A stretch of DNA of 64,000 nucleotides from contig JAWLAZ010000001.1 in the NCBI GenBank assembly GCA_041395205.1, positions 1,612,001 to 1,676,000 of the forward strand. Direction: 5' to 3'. The DNA is from JAHEFU01 sp041395205 (lineage in GTDB: Bacteria > 4484-113 > JAFGCY01). Positions 33,871 to 42,007 of the stretch are shown piece after piece. Under the pieces are notes generated by a model. The model had not been told where the DNA came from. It was given only the letters and a program-made list of their open reading frames with translations, and made no database searches. Both the position numbers and the translations under genes were made by a program. Position 1 is the first letter of the stretch; every line of letters starts with the position of its first letter.

Positions 33871-35337
33871 CTACAAGCTCGCTTCGAAGGCAATCTGGGC
33901 CAGTTCGCGGTCGACATTGCCGGAGATGCGTTTGCGCAGGGTGGCGAGTTTGTTCATGTACTGCGGGTCGCCCCAGGGACCGATGCCCCTCGCCGGCTCA
34001 TGCAAGTCCCGCCTTGCGGGACCGCTCGAGCGCTGCGGCGCGAATTCGTCGCGCCGGGTCGCGCCGTCCGATGTGCGGGATGACCGGGTGTCGGGTGTCC
34101 GGTTTCGGGTTTCGGCAGAGCGGGGATCAGATTGAGGCCTCTGCGGATCCCCGAGCCCCGAGCCCCGAGCCCCGTCCTCCCAGTCATCCATGTTGATGAT
34201 GCCGTCCGCGGCAGCCGGCCGGTTTGACATGCCCGCGCCTGTGCGATTTTCCCGCTCACCCATTGGCTCGCGGGGCTGGCGCTGCGGCGCGAAATCATCG
34301 CGCCGGGTCGCGCCGTCGGCCACCCGGGATGTCCGGCTGCCGGAATCGTGCAGCTGATGCTGATCCCCGGTCCCCGGTCCCTGGTCCCCGGTCCCTGATC
34401 TTCGGTCCCCGGTCCCCGGTCCCTGGTCCCGCAGACCGGACGGCAGTCCGGTCTGCAGCAGCCACCAGCTACTGCGGTCGTAGGCGCTGATCAGGGCCTG
34501 GCGCAGCAGTTCATTCTGCCGCGCCTTCGGCAGCAGCTTCTCCAGCTCCGCCTCCTCCATGCCGTGGTCGGCCTGCTCCTTCTCCCAGAGCAGCGCATGC
34601 TCGTAGCCCGCCGCATCCGCCGCCGCCTCCGGCACGCCACTGCGCCGCAGGATGGCCTCGCCGAGATTGCTGAGCGCAGCCCGCCAGGCCTGGTTGCCAC
34701 TGAGCGCCAGGCTGTCCACGAAGCGTCCGCCGCCCATGAGAGCTGCCTCGGCAGCCGCCGGTCCCTCCACCCCGCGCGCGCTGAGCGCCGCACTGAGTTC
34801 CGCCGTGGCAAGCGGCGAGAGCGTGATCTTCTGCCCGCGGCTGTGGATCGTGGGCAGCAGCAGCTCCGGGCGGTCCGTGGTCAGCAGAAATACGGTCTGG
34901 GCTGGGGCCTCCTCGAAGAGCTTCAGCAGGCGGTTGCCGCTTTCCTCATTGAGGTGGTGGGCATTGTCGATCAGGAAGATCCGGTGGCTGAGCAGGTTCG
35001 GCTTGTAGAGCGCGGTGGCCAGCCCGCCGTGGTCCTCGTCGAGCTGCTTGACTGAGATGTCCTGGCCGCGCGGGCGCACCGTGACATATTCCGGCTGCTC
35101 CCCGGCGGCGATCGTGCGGCAGGCGTAGCAGTCCCCGCAGAAGGCGAGGGCCTCGCTGCCGCGCTTCGCTCCGGTGCAGCACAGCGCACGCGCGATCAGC
35201 GTGGCGAGCGTGGTCTTGCCCAGCCCGCGCTGCCCGAGCAGCAGGAAGGTCCCGCTCAGCCGGCCACGCTCCACGTAGCGCGCGATCAGGGCGCGGGCGC
35301 GCTGCTGGCCGACGAACTCCGAGGCGGATGCGAGCAT
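33871..35337 (-). CDS. holB: DNA polymerase III delta'-like clamp-loader subunit with repeat insertion
   Basis: 488 residues from ATG 35337, which is 6 nt after TATAAT; the open frame upstream is coded by repeats. Walker A GQRGLGKTT near residue 35, zinc-type cysteines CGDCYAC near 70, then IFLIDNAHHLNEESGNRLLKLFEE and TVFLLTTDRPELLLPTI, all AAA+ clamp-loader features. Normal delta' is about 330 residues. About 140 extra residues, between AYDRSSWWLLQTGL and QYMNKLATLRKRISGN, are made of GTGDQGPGTGD repeats and two copies of ATRRD(D/E)FAPQR that are coded by hairpin modules. The real C-terminus (NVDRELAQIAFEASL) still follows in frame. Confidence 0.82.
   Translation of the reverse strand: MLASASEFVGQQRARALIARYVERGRLSGTFLLLGQRGLGKTTLATLIARALCCTGAKRGSEALAFCGDCYACRTIAAGEQPEYVTVRPRGQDISVKQLDEDHGGLATALYKPNLLSHRIFLIDNAHHLNEESGNRLLKLFEEAPAQTVFLLTTDRPELLLPTIHSRGQKITLSPLATAELSAALSARGVEGPAAAEAALMGGGRFVDSLALSGNQAWRAALSNLGEAILRRSGVPEAAADAAGYEHALLWEKEQADHGMEEAELEKLLPKARQNELLRQALISAYDRSSWWLLQTGLPSGLRDQGPGTGDRRSGTGDQGPGTGDQHQLHDSGSRTSRVADGATRRDDFAPQRQPREPMGERENRTGAGMSNRPAAADGIINMDDWEDGARGSGLGDPQRPQSDPRSAETRNRTPDTRSSRTSDGATRRDEFAPQRSSGPARRDLHEPARGIGPWGDPQYMNKLATLRKRISGNVDRELAQIAFEASL
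34030..34440 (-). repeat. hairpin and G/C repeats inside the delta' gene
   Basis: Two modules with stem GGCGCGA/TCGCGCC (34037-34055 and 34286-34304), flanked by GCGCTGC and GGGTCGCGCC as in the intergenic arrays, plus runs of CCCCGGTCCCTGGT words (34355-34440) and GAGCCCCGAGCCCC words (34085-34185). All are in frame with the delta' coding sequence. Confidence 0.82.
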
Positions 35338-35343
35338 GGAGGG

Positions 35344-35349
35344 ATTATA
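35344..35349 (-). promoter_or_regulatory. -10 hexamer, leaderless arrangement (delta' gene)
   Basis: TATAAT ends 6 nt before the ATG at 35337. There is no Shine-Dalgarno and no room for one. Confidence 0.6.
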
Positions 35350-35600
35350 GGACTTAGGAGCTGGGGTGTAGGGTGTAGCAGGCGAGAAGTTAGGATCTGG
35401 GACATAGGGTGTAGCAGGCGAGAAGTTAGGATCTGGGACATAGGGTGTAGCAGACGAGGAGTTAGGATCTGGGACATAGGGTGTAGCAGAGGCCAGGCCC
35501 CTGGCCGAGCATAAGGACATAGGATCTCGGGTGTAGGGTGTAGCAGAAGATGGTGTAGGATCTCGGGTCAGAATTTTGCACTTTTCTGCGAAAATCGCGG
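35350..35600 (-). repeat. 36-bp tandem repeats (GTGTAGC type)
   Basis: About five copies of a 36-bp unit containing TTAGGATCTGGGACATAGGG and then TGTAGCAGGCGAGAAG, some degenerate. The array lies directly upstream of the delta' promoter and extends its open frame falsely by 61 codons (TPYVPDPN repeats). It is related to the 37-bp repeats at 22.8 kb. A TCTGCGAAAATCGCGG hairpin (35585-35600) sits just before the RRM 2 promoter. Confidence 0.8.
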
Positions 35601-35746
35601 TATAATGCCCTCAGATGTCGCCGTTCGCGGCCACAAGCATGAGACAAGCCATTTGGCATTGGAAGTTCACCGACTACCCTAGACCCGAATCGCTGACCCA
35701 GGCTCCGTGTACATCAATCCAAAATTAGTTTTATGGAGATTCAGCG
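35601..35746 (+). promoter_or_regulatory. promoter and structured leader of RRM gene 2
   Basis: TATAAT at 35601-35606, then a leader of about 135 nt. Shared with RRM gene 1: CAGATGTC, the GCCG-TTCG-CGGC hairpin (35620-35631), CCGAATCGCTG, CCAGGCTCCGTG, ACATCAAT and GGAGATTCAGCGATG. ATCGCTGA (35689-35696) pairs with TCAGCGAT (35741-35748), one pair longer than in leader 1, and CTCC (35703-35706) with GGAG (35735-35738) nested inside. Confidence 0.72.
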
Positions 35747-36082
35747 ATGAATATCTATGTTGGCAACCTCGACTTCAACACCAGCGAATCTGAGCTGCGT
35801 GAGACCTTCGCCGCCTACGGCAACGTGGACAGCTGCCGCATCATCACCGACAAGATGACCGGACGCCCCAAGGGCTTCGGCTTCGTCGAGATGGATGATG
35901 AGGGTGGTCGCGCCGCGATCGCCGCGCTTGACGGCAAGCAGCTGGGCAGCCGCACGATCAAGGTCAACGAAAGCCAGCCCCGCGAGGATCGCGGCGGTGG
36001 TGGCGGTGGTCGTGGACGCAGCGGCGGCGGCGGCTACGGCGGCGGCGGCGGTTATGGTGGTGGTGGCGGCGGCCGCTGGTAA
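35747..36082 (+). CDS. glycine-rich RNA-binding protein (RRM) 2
   Basis: 111 residues. RNP2 IYVGNLDF and RNP1 KGFGFVEM sit in a standard RRM fold (residues 1-80), followed by a Gly-rich tail of about 30 residues (GRGRSGGGGYGGGG and onward to RW). The tail is longer than in RRM 1 and contains tyrosines, as in cold-induced RNA-binding proteins that form condensates. The leader is nearly the same as that of RRM 1, so the two genes likely respond to the same signal. The terminator is 47 bp after the stop. Confidence 0.94.
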   Translation: MNIYVGNLDFNTSESELRETFAAYGNVDSCRIITDKMTGRPKGFGFVEMDDEGGRAAIAALDGKQLGSRTIKVNESQPREDRGGGGGGRGRSGGGGYGGGGGYGGGGGGRW

Positions 36083-36129
36083 ACCGGCAGCCTGGCCGGC
36101 ACATGCCGGACACAAGCAAGGAATCAACA

Positions 36130-36154
36130 GGGCGGGGGAAACCCCGCCCTTTTT
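36130..36154 (+). terminator. terminator of RRM gene 2
   Basis: GGGCGGGG, loop GAAA, CCCCGCCC, TTTTT. Confidence 0.94.
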
Positions 36155-36157
36155 CGT

Positions 36158-36352
36158 GTCTGGAGGTCAGGCTCCATAGCCTGACCAGGGGAGGTCAATC
36201 CCGCGAAGCAGGATTGACTGTCTCCTGACCTGGGCTCGAACCCGGGGAACATCCTCAGCGCTCAGGGAATTCGCATGTGCGAGCAGACTGCATCCTGCTT
36301 CGCGGGATGCAGTACCCATGGTCAGTCCTGCTGTGCGGGACTGACCTCCCCC
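36158..36352. repeat. hairpin modules before the metallo-hydrolase gene
   Basis: GGAGG with TCAGGCT-CCAT-AGCCTGA and GGGGAGG with TCAATCC...GGATTGA repeat the first two modules of 13059-13241. Further right are GCATCC...GGATGC and GGTCAGTCC...GGGACTGACC. The last hairpin touches the -10 box of the next gene. About 60 bp in the middle (36230-36290) are unstructured. Confidence 0.8.
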
Positions 36353-36358
36353 TATAAT
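36353..36358 (+). promoter_or_regulatory. -10 hexamer, leaderless arrangement (metallo-hydrolase)
   Basis: TATAAT ends 6 nt before the ATG at 36365. The intervening CCTCGT has no Shine-Dalgarno character. Confidence 0.65.
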
Positions 36359-36364
36359 CCTCGT

Positions 36365-37018
36365 ATGCGCCTGCGCCACTGGGTCTGCGGACCGCTTGAC
36401 AACAACATCTACCTGCTGGAGGACGAGGCCAGCGCGCGCTGCGTGCTGTTCGATCCCGGCATCGCGATCGAACCCGTGTTCCAGCACATTGACGACAACG
36501 GCCTCACGGTCGAGCGCATCCTGCTCACGCATGCGCACTTCGACCATATCTACGGACTGGCCGAGGCCAGGCGGCGCTATGCCTGCCCGATCCACATGCA
36601 TCCGGATGACGAGGAGGTGCGCGCGCGCTTCCTGACGATCTGCGAGAACTGGGGCTTCCCCGGCGCGGACGCGCCCCCGGAGATTGACGAGCCGCTCAGC
36701 CACGGGCAGCGCCTGGAGCTGCTCGGCACGTCCTGCGAGGTGCGCCACACGCCGGGGCATGCCCCGGGCCAGGTGGCCTTCGTGTTTGACGGTTTCGCGA
36801 TCGTCGGCGACACGCTGTTCCAGCGCAGCATCGGGCGCTATGACCTGCCCGGCAGTGACCCACAGGCCCTGCTGCGCTCAATCAGCGAGCAGCTCTACAG
36901 CCTGCCAGACGAGACGGTGGTCTATCCCGGGCACGGCGGCTTCACCACGATCGGTGAGGAACGGCGCTTCAACCCCTATGTCGGGGAGGGAGCACGCTTC
37001 CGCCTGCAGGCGGACTAG
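36365..37018 (+). CDS. metallo-beta-lactamase-fold hydrolase (glyoxalase II-like)
   Basis: 217 residues starting at MRLRHWVCGPLDNNIYLLED; the frame is open upstream, but that part is repeat DNA. Metal ligands: THAHFDH (near 57-63), H in HTPGHAPGQ (near 130), D in IVGDTLF (near 150), H in VYPGHGG (near 197). The length and N-terminus match the small YcbL-type glyoxalase II-like enzymes, which hydrolyse thioesters, though the true substrate is unknown. Given bshC nearby, a bacillithiol thioester is possible; this is only inference. The last 4 bp overlap the end of the opposing peptidase gene. Confidence 0.88.
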   Translation: MRLRHWVCGPLDNNIYLLEDEASARCVLFDPGIAIEPVFQHIDDNGLTVERILLTHAHFDHIYGLAEARRRYACPIHMHPDDEEVRARFLTICENWGFPGADAPPEIDEPLSHGQRLELLGTSCEVRHTPGHAPGQVAFVFDGFAIVGDTLFQRSIGRYDLPGSDPQALLRSISEQLYSLPDETVVYPGHGGFTTIGEERRFNPYVGEGARFRLQAD

Positions 37019-38961
37019 CCCGCCGCCCCGCCGGAGCCCTCCGCTTCACAGCGGCCGCCGAGCTGCTTCGCGAGGAAGCGGTCGGCGCGGTGGTACCAGT
37101 CGAGCCGGTTCTGGGGGCGCACGAAGCCGTGGCCCTCATCCTCGTAGCAGACGTACTCGACCTCCAGCCCGTTGCCACGCATGCGCTCCACCACCTGCTC
37201 GCTCTCGGCGCGCTTGACCCGCGGGTCGTTGGCACCCTGGGCGATCAAGAGCGGCACACGGATCCTGTCAACGTAGTTCAGCGGGCTGATGGAACGGATG
37301 AACTCGAGCTCGGCGCGGTCCTCCGCCGTGTAGTCGGCCTTGTCCTTGAGCGTGCCGTCCGCATTGCGCGGGATCCAGCCCACGCGGAGGTCCATCACGC
37401 GGCGGAAGCTCTCCCAGTAGGGCGGGATGCTGTTGAGGAAGGTCTCCATGTTGCTGGGGCCGACGAGTTCCGCGCCGCAGCAGTAGAGCTCGGGCGTGAA
37501 GGTCAGGCCGGCCAGGGTAGCGTAGCCGCCGTAGCTGCCGCCGTAGATGGCGACGCGCGCGGGATCGGCGATGCCTGCGTTGATCGCCCACTGCACGGCG
37601 TCCGTCAGGTCGTTCTGCATATCGCGTCCCCACTGGCGGTCACCGGCATTGAGGTGGTCCTTGCCGTAGCCCGCGCTGCCGCGGTAGTTGACCTGCAGGC
37701 AGGCATAGCCGCGGTTGGCCAGCCACTGGGCCTCGGGGTTGCAGCGCCAGCTGTCGCGCACCCAGGGTCCGCCGTGCACATTGAGCACGAGCGGCACGGG
37801 GCCATCGGCATGCAGGGGCAGGCTGAGGTAGCCGTGGATCGTGCGCCCGTCGCGCGCCGTGTAGCTCACGGGCTGCATCGGCACGAGCGGCTGCTCCGCC
37901 AGCTCCGGACGCACGCTGCAGATGAAGCTGATCTCGCCGCTGTCGCGCTCGAAGCGGTGGTATTCGGCGGCGCGGTCGTCGTGGATGTAGACCACGATCC
38001 AGACCCGGTCGTCGTCACTGCGGCTCTCGATGTGGAAGTCCGCGCTGCGGTGCGCACTGAGGCGGGCAAGGTCGGCCTGAAGGCCTGCGTCGAGGGCATG
38101 CCAGTAGAGCCGCTCGCGGTAGACGCTGACGGCCTGGGGGGTGTAGTCCACGGGATGCAGCAGCAGGTTGTCAACATCGTATGAATCCGTGGGATCACGG
38201 AACAGGCTGCGCTGCTCGCCGCTCCGCAGGTCCAGCAGGCCGAGTGCCCCGCTGTTGCCACTGCGGCTGTCAATCAGGTAGACGCTGCCGTTGTCAGCGG
38301 TGAAGCCGTGCAGGCCGCTCGTCATGGCGTCGACGTGGTCCCAGCGCAGGATCTCGCGGAATTCGCCCTCGCTGCCCTCGCGCATGTGCACGCTCTTGCC
38401 CCCGTCACTGCCGGCCAGCGTGTAGCCGCGCAGGTTCAGGTCGCGGTCGAGATGCCAGGAGATGATCTCGCGGCGGCTCTCCTGCAGCAGGCTCGATTCA
38501 CCGGTGAGGGTGTTCAGCAGGTAGAGGTCGTGGCAGCTTTCGTCACGGTTGTTGAGGCCCACGACGATCTCGTCGGGGCGGCGGCGGCTGGAGCCGGCGA
38601 AGGTGGCGCTGACGGGATGCCCGGCCCCGCTCTGGTCGGTGAGCTGGCGGGTTGAGCCGCTCTCGATGTCAATTGCGAAGATGTTCCAGTTCTCGTCGCC
38701 GCCCTGGTCCTGGATGTAGAGCAGCTGGCGGCTGTTGCGGGCCCAGCCGTAGTGCTGGATCCCGCGTAGGCGGTCATTGGAGACGGGCAGCGCCTCGGCG
38801 CCGTCGCGCGAGAGCCAGAGGTTGAGCACCCCGTCATGCGGGGCCACCCAGCTCATGTGCCGCCCGTCTGGGGAGATGCGCACGCTGAAGATCGCCGGGT
38901 TGCCAAGCAGCTTCTCGAGCGGGATCAGCGGGACAGTGTGTGTGCCATTGTTGTCAGTCAT
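37015..38961 (-). CDS. S9 family (prolyl oligopeptidase-like) peptidase
   Basis: 648 residues, no signal peptide. The N-terminal part (to about 370) is a WD/propeller-like cap: SPDGRHMSWVAPHDGVLNLW, IQHYGWARNSRQLLYIQD. The alpha/beta-hydrolase domain carries HGGPWVRDSW, the nucleophile elbow GGSYGGYA (near 480), Asp in AQGANDPRV (near 585) and His in YEDEGHGF (near 615). Such cytosolic enzymes cleave short peptides or acyl-peptides. CGAGGT lies about 10 nt before the ATG, and a TTGACA occurs just upstream. Confidence 0.92.
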   Translation of the reverse strand: MTDNNGTHTVPLIPLEKLLGNPAIFSVRISPDGRHMSWVAPHDGVLNLWLSRDGAEALPVSNDRLRGIQHYGWARNSRQLLYIQDQGGDENWNIFAIDIESGSTRQLTDQSGAGHPVSATFAGSSRRRPDEIVVGLNNRDESCHDLYLLNTLTGESSLLQESRREIISWHLDRDLNLRGYTLAGSDGGKSVHMREGSEGEFREILRWDHVDAMTSGLHGFTADNGSVYLIDSRSGNSGALGLLDLRSGEQRSLFRDPTDSYDVDNLLLHPVDYTPQAVSVYRERLYWHALDAGLQADLARLSAHRSADFHIESRSDDDRVWIVVYIHDDRAAEYHRFERDSGEISFICSVRPELAEQPLVPMQPVSYTARDGRTIHGYLSLPLHADGPVPLVLNVHGGPWVRDSWRCNPEAQWLANRGYACLQVNYRGSAGYGKDHLNAGDRQWGRDMQNDLTDAVQWAINAGIADPARVAIYGGSYGGYATLAGLTFTPELYCCGAELVGPSNMETFLNSIPPYWESFRRVMDLRVGWIPRNADGTLKDKADYTAEDRAELEFIRSISPLNYVDRIRVPLLIAQGANDPRVKRAESEQVVERMRGNGLEVEYVCYEDEGHGFVRPQNRLDWYHRADRFLAKQLGGRCEAEGSGGAAG

Positions 38962-39011
38962 GTGTGTCGTACCTCGGTTGTCAAAGCCACCACGCGCCGT
39001 GGCGTGGGTTG

Positions 39012-39887
39012 TCAGTTGGCACGCGCCGCCCGGATCGACTCACCCAGGCGCCTGGCGGCATTCTGCGCCCGGGCAAGATACTTCTCCAGCGAGCTGGGCA
39101 GAGGGTCCTCCCGGTGGGGCCTGCCCTCCGCATGCCGCATTCTCAGCATCCAGAGGCTGCTCTCGAGGTCGACCACGCCGGCATAGCCGGCCGCTCCCAG
39201 CAGGCTGGTGACGCTGCCCCAGTCCACATTGCCCTCGAAGGGGATCAGGTGGCTGTCGGCCTCGCCCATCGTGTCGCTCAGATGCGTGACGCGCACGCGC
39301 GGAGCCATCATGCGCATCAGCTCCACCGCGTCGTCATTCATGATCGTGGCGTGGCAGGGGTCCAGGCAGAAGTGGATGTCGGCGTTGTCAAGCAGCCGCA
39401 TCACCCGGGCCGTGACCCTGCTGCAGTCCTCGACGCACGGCAGGTTCTCGATGCACATCATCACGCCGTGCCCCTTCGCGAAGGCCGCGAGTTCGTCCAG
39501 CGAGCTGAGCGCCTGAGTGGCCATCCCGTCAAGCTGCGCCTCGGGAATCTCGAACAGGCCGCTGACATGCGCCACCACGGCGTTGCCGGCGAGCTCGCCG
39601 CAGGCCATGATGCTGAGCTTCGTCAGCTCCAGCGAGGCCCGCCGCGTCTGTTCATCGAGGCTTGCCAGGTCCACCCAGCCCGCCAGCGGGGCGTGGATGT
39701 AGTTGAGCCTGAGCCCCGTTTCATCCAGCAGCGCCCGCAGCCGCGCACGGCCGTCGGCGGTCTGGTACATGGCGTGCGCCGGGTCGTGGGACAGGCTGAC
39801 ATGGGAGAAGCCCGCCGCCGCGATGGCGCGGACCAGCTCGTCGATTGGCACGTCCAGATCGACGAGCGTGCAGATTCCTGTATCCAT
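39012..39887 (-). CDS. TIM-barrel sugar phosphate isomerase/epimerase-like protein
   Basis: 291 residues. LSHDPAHAMYQT, LNYIHAPLAGW, MMCIENLPCVED, HFCLDPCHATI, VTHLSDTMGEADSH and DWGSVTSLLGAAGYAGVVDLES mark the AP-endonuclease-2/xylose isomerase-like fold with metal ligands E, D, H and H. The substrate is unknown. It starts 2 bp after the bshC stop, so the two are one operon. The link to bacillithiol is suggestive only; the family covers sugar isomerases and also endonuclease IV relatives. Confidence 0.8.
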   Translation of the reverse strand: MDTGICTLVDLDVPIDELVRAIAAAGFSHVSLSHDPAHAMYQTADGRARLRALLDETGLRLNYIHAPLAGWVDLASLDEQTRRASLELTKLSIMACGELAGNAVVAHVSGLFEIPEAQLDGMATQALSSLDELAAFAKGHGVMMCIENLPCVEDCSRVTARVMRLLDNADIHFCLDPCHATIMNDDAVELMRMMAPRVRVTHLSDTMGEADSHLIPFEGNVDWGSVTSLLGAAGYAGVVDLESSLWMLRMRHAEGRPHREDPLPSSLEKYLARAQNAARRLGESIRAARAN

Positions 39888-39889
39888 GG

Positions 39890-41527
39890 TCAGTCCATTA
39901 TAAGGACCCGGTGCTCCGTGGCAAGTGGATCAAGCTGCTCCAGCAGGCGCCCGGTGAGCGATTCACCGTGGCGGGCCAGCATGGAAGCGTAGCCGGCGAC
40001 CCGTTCCTGCGGCACATTGCCGGGATTGGCCAGACCGTGGAGTGACGCCGCGCGCCGGGTGATGGTTTCATTGTGGCGCTTGAGCGAGGAGGTGATCTTC
40101 TTCTCGAGCTTGTCGGCGGTCTTGAGGATATTGCTGCGGATTGTGGCGAAGCTCTGGTCGAGGTTCGGATCGACCCTGAGGGCCAGTTCCAGCAGGGCAG
40201 CATCAGCGCCTTCGAGGGTCTGCAGATAGCTGCCGACGGCCTCGTCGAGGCCCTGGGGCCGGAGCTTCTCCACGGCCAGGGCTTCCACTTCCTGCTGCGG
40301 ACGGTAGAGCTCGGTCAGCTCCCAGCCGAATTCCTCGAGCTGCTGGGCCTGGCGCTCGGTGAGCAGCGTGGCGCTGCTGCGCAGGAAGGAAGGGGCCATG
40401 CGCAGCCCGTGGAATTCATAGAGGGCACTGGACTGGGCGCGGTAGGCGATCTCCGCCATGCCGCCCACCCAGGCGATGTTCGGCAGCATGCGGTCCTGCC
40501 AGAGCGGGCCGAGCAGCGCTCCTGGCACGAAGCGCTCCGGGCTGGCAATGGCCATCCGCAGGAGTCCGGCACTGTCAGGCCCGGCCGGATTGTCGCGCAG
40601 CACGGGCCGGCCATCCTGGACCACGAGCTTGTGGCGGCGGCGCTCATCATCCAGCCAGAACAGCTGCAGGTCCGCGCCCGGGCTTTCCACCTGCAGCTCG
40701 TAGCCCGCCTCGCGGATCCGGCTGTTGCGTCCGGCCAGCAGCGCAGCAGCCTGACTGGCCTGTTCGAGCTGGCGCAGCAGCAGATCCGCGCTGCAGCGCA
40801 GGTACTGCGGGTCGGAACTGTCCAGCACCACGAGCTCCGTGCCGGCGAAGATTCTGAGCATCCAGCGCGCGAAGCCGTTGACGAGGCTGCCGTCGCTGTA
40901 GCTCTCACGCATTGTGGCCAGGGTCCAGCGGCCATGCTCGGAGTCCGGCATGACATCCGCCAGGGCATCGAGCAGGGCCGGCAGTTCCGCGGAGAGATCG
41001 CGGGCGGAGATGATGCGGTTGTCATCATCGGGCTGGGGCTCCAGGCAGAGCTGGCGCAGCTCCCAGCCGCGGTCGTAGAGCGAGGCACAGCGCACTTCCT
41101 CGAAGTCGCTGTCAATCGCGGCAATCCCGAACACGGGTACGAACTTCAGGTGTGGGAAGCGCTGGGCCAGACGCCGGGCATGCAGGATCACAGCCATGGC
41201 CTTCAGGGGGCTGTAGAGCGGACCGCCGAACAGCCCGGCCTGCTGGCCGGTGGTGATGACATATGTATCAGGATCGGCGAGACTGGCGGCTGCTTCCAGC
41301 GCTGCGGGGGATGCACCCCAGGCGGACATTCTGCCGAGGATGCTCTGGGCCAGGCGTTCGCGGTCGGGAAAGCTGCGCTGTTCAAGTTCAGCCAGTCGGC
41401 GGCTGTCCCAGTCAGCGGAGCGGATGTCATGGTGATACCAGTCGGCAACCCTGGCTGATCCAGCCAGGTAATCCCGGCTCAGCTGATTGCCCGCCGGATA
41501 GGAGTCCAGGGGGATGCTGCGCTTCAC
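39890..41527 (-). CDS. bshC: bacillithiol biosynthesis cysteine-adding enzyme
   Basis: 545 residues, near the family length of about 540; GTG start. YPAGNQLSRDYLAG at the N-terminus, TGQQAGLFGGPLYSPLKAM (near 93-111), FVPVFGIAAIDSDFEEV and LGPLWQDRMLPNIAWVGG are BshC blocks. The C-terminal third is a long coiled coil (ILKTADKLEKKITSSLKRHNE). BshC joins cysteine to GlcN-malate, the last step of bacillithiol synthesis. bshA and bshB are not in this window. The -10 TAACAT ends 6 nt before the GTG, with no Shine-Dalgarno. Divergent from yjbQ. Confidence 0.9.
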   Translation of the reverse strand: MKRSIPLDSYPAGNQLSRDYLAGSARVADWYHHDIRSADWDSRRLAELEQRSFPDRERLAQSILGRMSAWGASPAALEAAASLADPDTYVITTGQQAGLFGGPLYSPLKAMAVILHARRLAQRFPHLKFVPVFGIAAIDSDFEEVRCASLYDRGWELRQLCLEPQPDDDNRIISARDLSAELPALLDALADVMPDSEHGRWTLATMRESYSDGSLVNGFARWMLRIFAGTELVVLDSSDPQYLRCSADLLLRQLEQASQAAALLAGRNSRIREAGYELQVESPGADLQLFWLDDERRRHKLVVQDGRPVLRDNPAGPDSAGLLRMAIASPERFVPGALLGPLWQDRMLPNIAWVGGMAEIAYRAQSSALYEFHGLRMAPSFLRSSATLLTERQAQQLEEFGWELTELYRPQQEVEALAVEKLRPQGLDEAVGSYLQTLEGADAALLELALRVDPNLDQSFATIRSNILKTADKLEKKITSSLKRHNETITRRAASLHGLANPGNVPQERVAGYASMLARHGESLTGRLLEQLDPLATEHRVLIMD

Positions 41528-41533
41528 GCTGGA

Positions 41534-41539
41534 ATGTTA
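41534..41539 (-). promoter_or_regulatory. -10 hexamer, leaderless arrangement (bshC)
   Basis: TAACAT on the minus strand ends 6 nt before the GTG at 41527. Confidence 0.55.
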
Positions 41540-41578
41540 TCACCGCAGCCCATGGAATATTCTGCGGCGGTGAAGCGC

Positions 41579-41584
41579 TAGACT
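41579..41584 (+). promoter_or_regulatory. -10 hexamer, leaderless arrangement (yjbQ)
   Basis: TAGACT ends 6 nt before the ATG at 41591. The two divergent starts are only 63 bp apart. Confidence 0.5.
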
Positions 41585-41590
41585 TGGGGC

Positions 41591-42007
41591 ATGGAAATCA
41601 TCAGCCTGGACAGCCAGCGCCGCGAGGAATTCATTGACATCACAGCCGAGCTGCGGCAGCTGATCCACGAGCAGGGCTGGGACCGCAGCGTGCGCTCGGC
41701 GATCCTGCACCTGTGGTGCTTCCATACCACGGCGGGGCTGACCGTCAACGAGAATGCCGATCCGGACGTGAAGCGCGACATGCTGCTGGCGCTGTCCGTG
41801 ATCGTGCCCGAGGATCTGGATTACCGGCATGCCGAGGGCAATTCCACCGCGCATGTGAAGTCGAGCCTCGTTGGCACCAGCCTGCAGCTGCCGCTGGTGC
41901 AGGGTGAACTGAAACTGGGGCGCTGGCAGGGGGTGTACTTCTGCGAGTTTGACGGACCGCGCCGGAACCGGCAGATCGGGGTGCAGCTGATCAGCAGTTC
42001 CACCTGA
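41591..42007 (+). CDS. YjbQ/UPF0047 family protein
   Basis: 138 residues, the full length for the family. LWCFHTTAGLTVNENADPDVKRDML (about 40-65), HAEGNSTAHVKSSLVG with its conserved histidines and LQLPLVQGELKLGRWQGVYFCEFDG are the signature blocks. Members show weak thiamine-phosphate synthase activity in vitro, and the physiological role is unclear. Cytosolic. Divergent from bshC. Confidence 0.93.
   Translation: MEIISLDSQRREEFIDITAELRQLIHEQGWDRSVRSAILHLWCFHTTAGLTVNENADPDVKRDMLLALSVIVPEDLDYRHAEGNSTAHVKSSLVGTSLQLPLVQGELKLGRWQGVYFCEFDGPRRNRQIGVQLISSST

Noticed and set aside
33056..34196. Open frames rich in RSQTDTPS and CRSETD words
   Set aside because: Coded by the repeated GTGTGGCTCT and TGTCGGTCTC hairpins; the same peptides recur in several frames, which marks repeat DNA and not genes.
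36215..36262. Stretch resembling the 3' part of a tRNA (GGTTCGAGCCC on the minus strand)
   Set aside because: The T-arm would have a mismatch, and no matching acceptor, anticodon arm or D-arm is found upstream.
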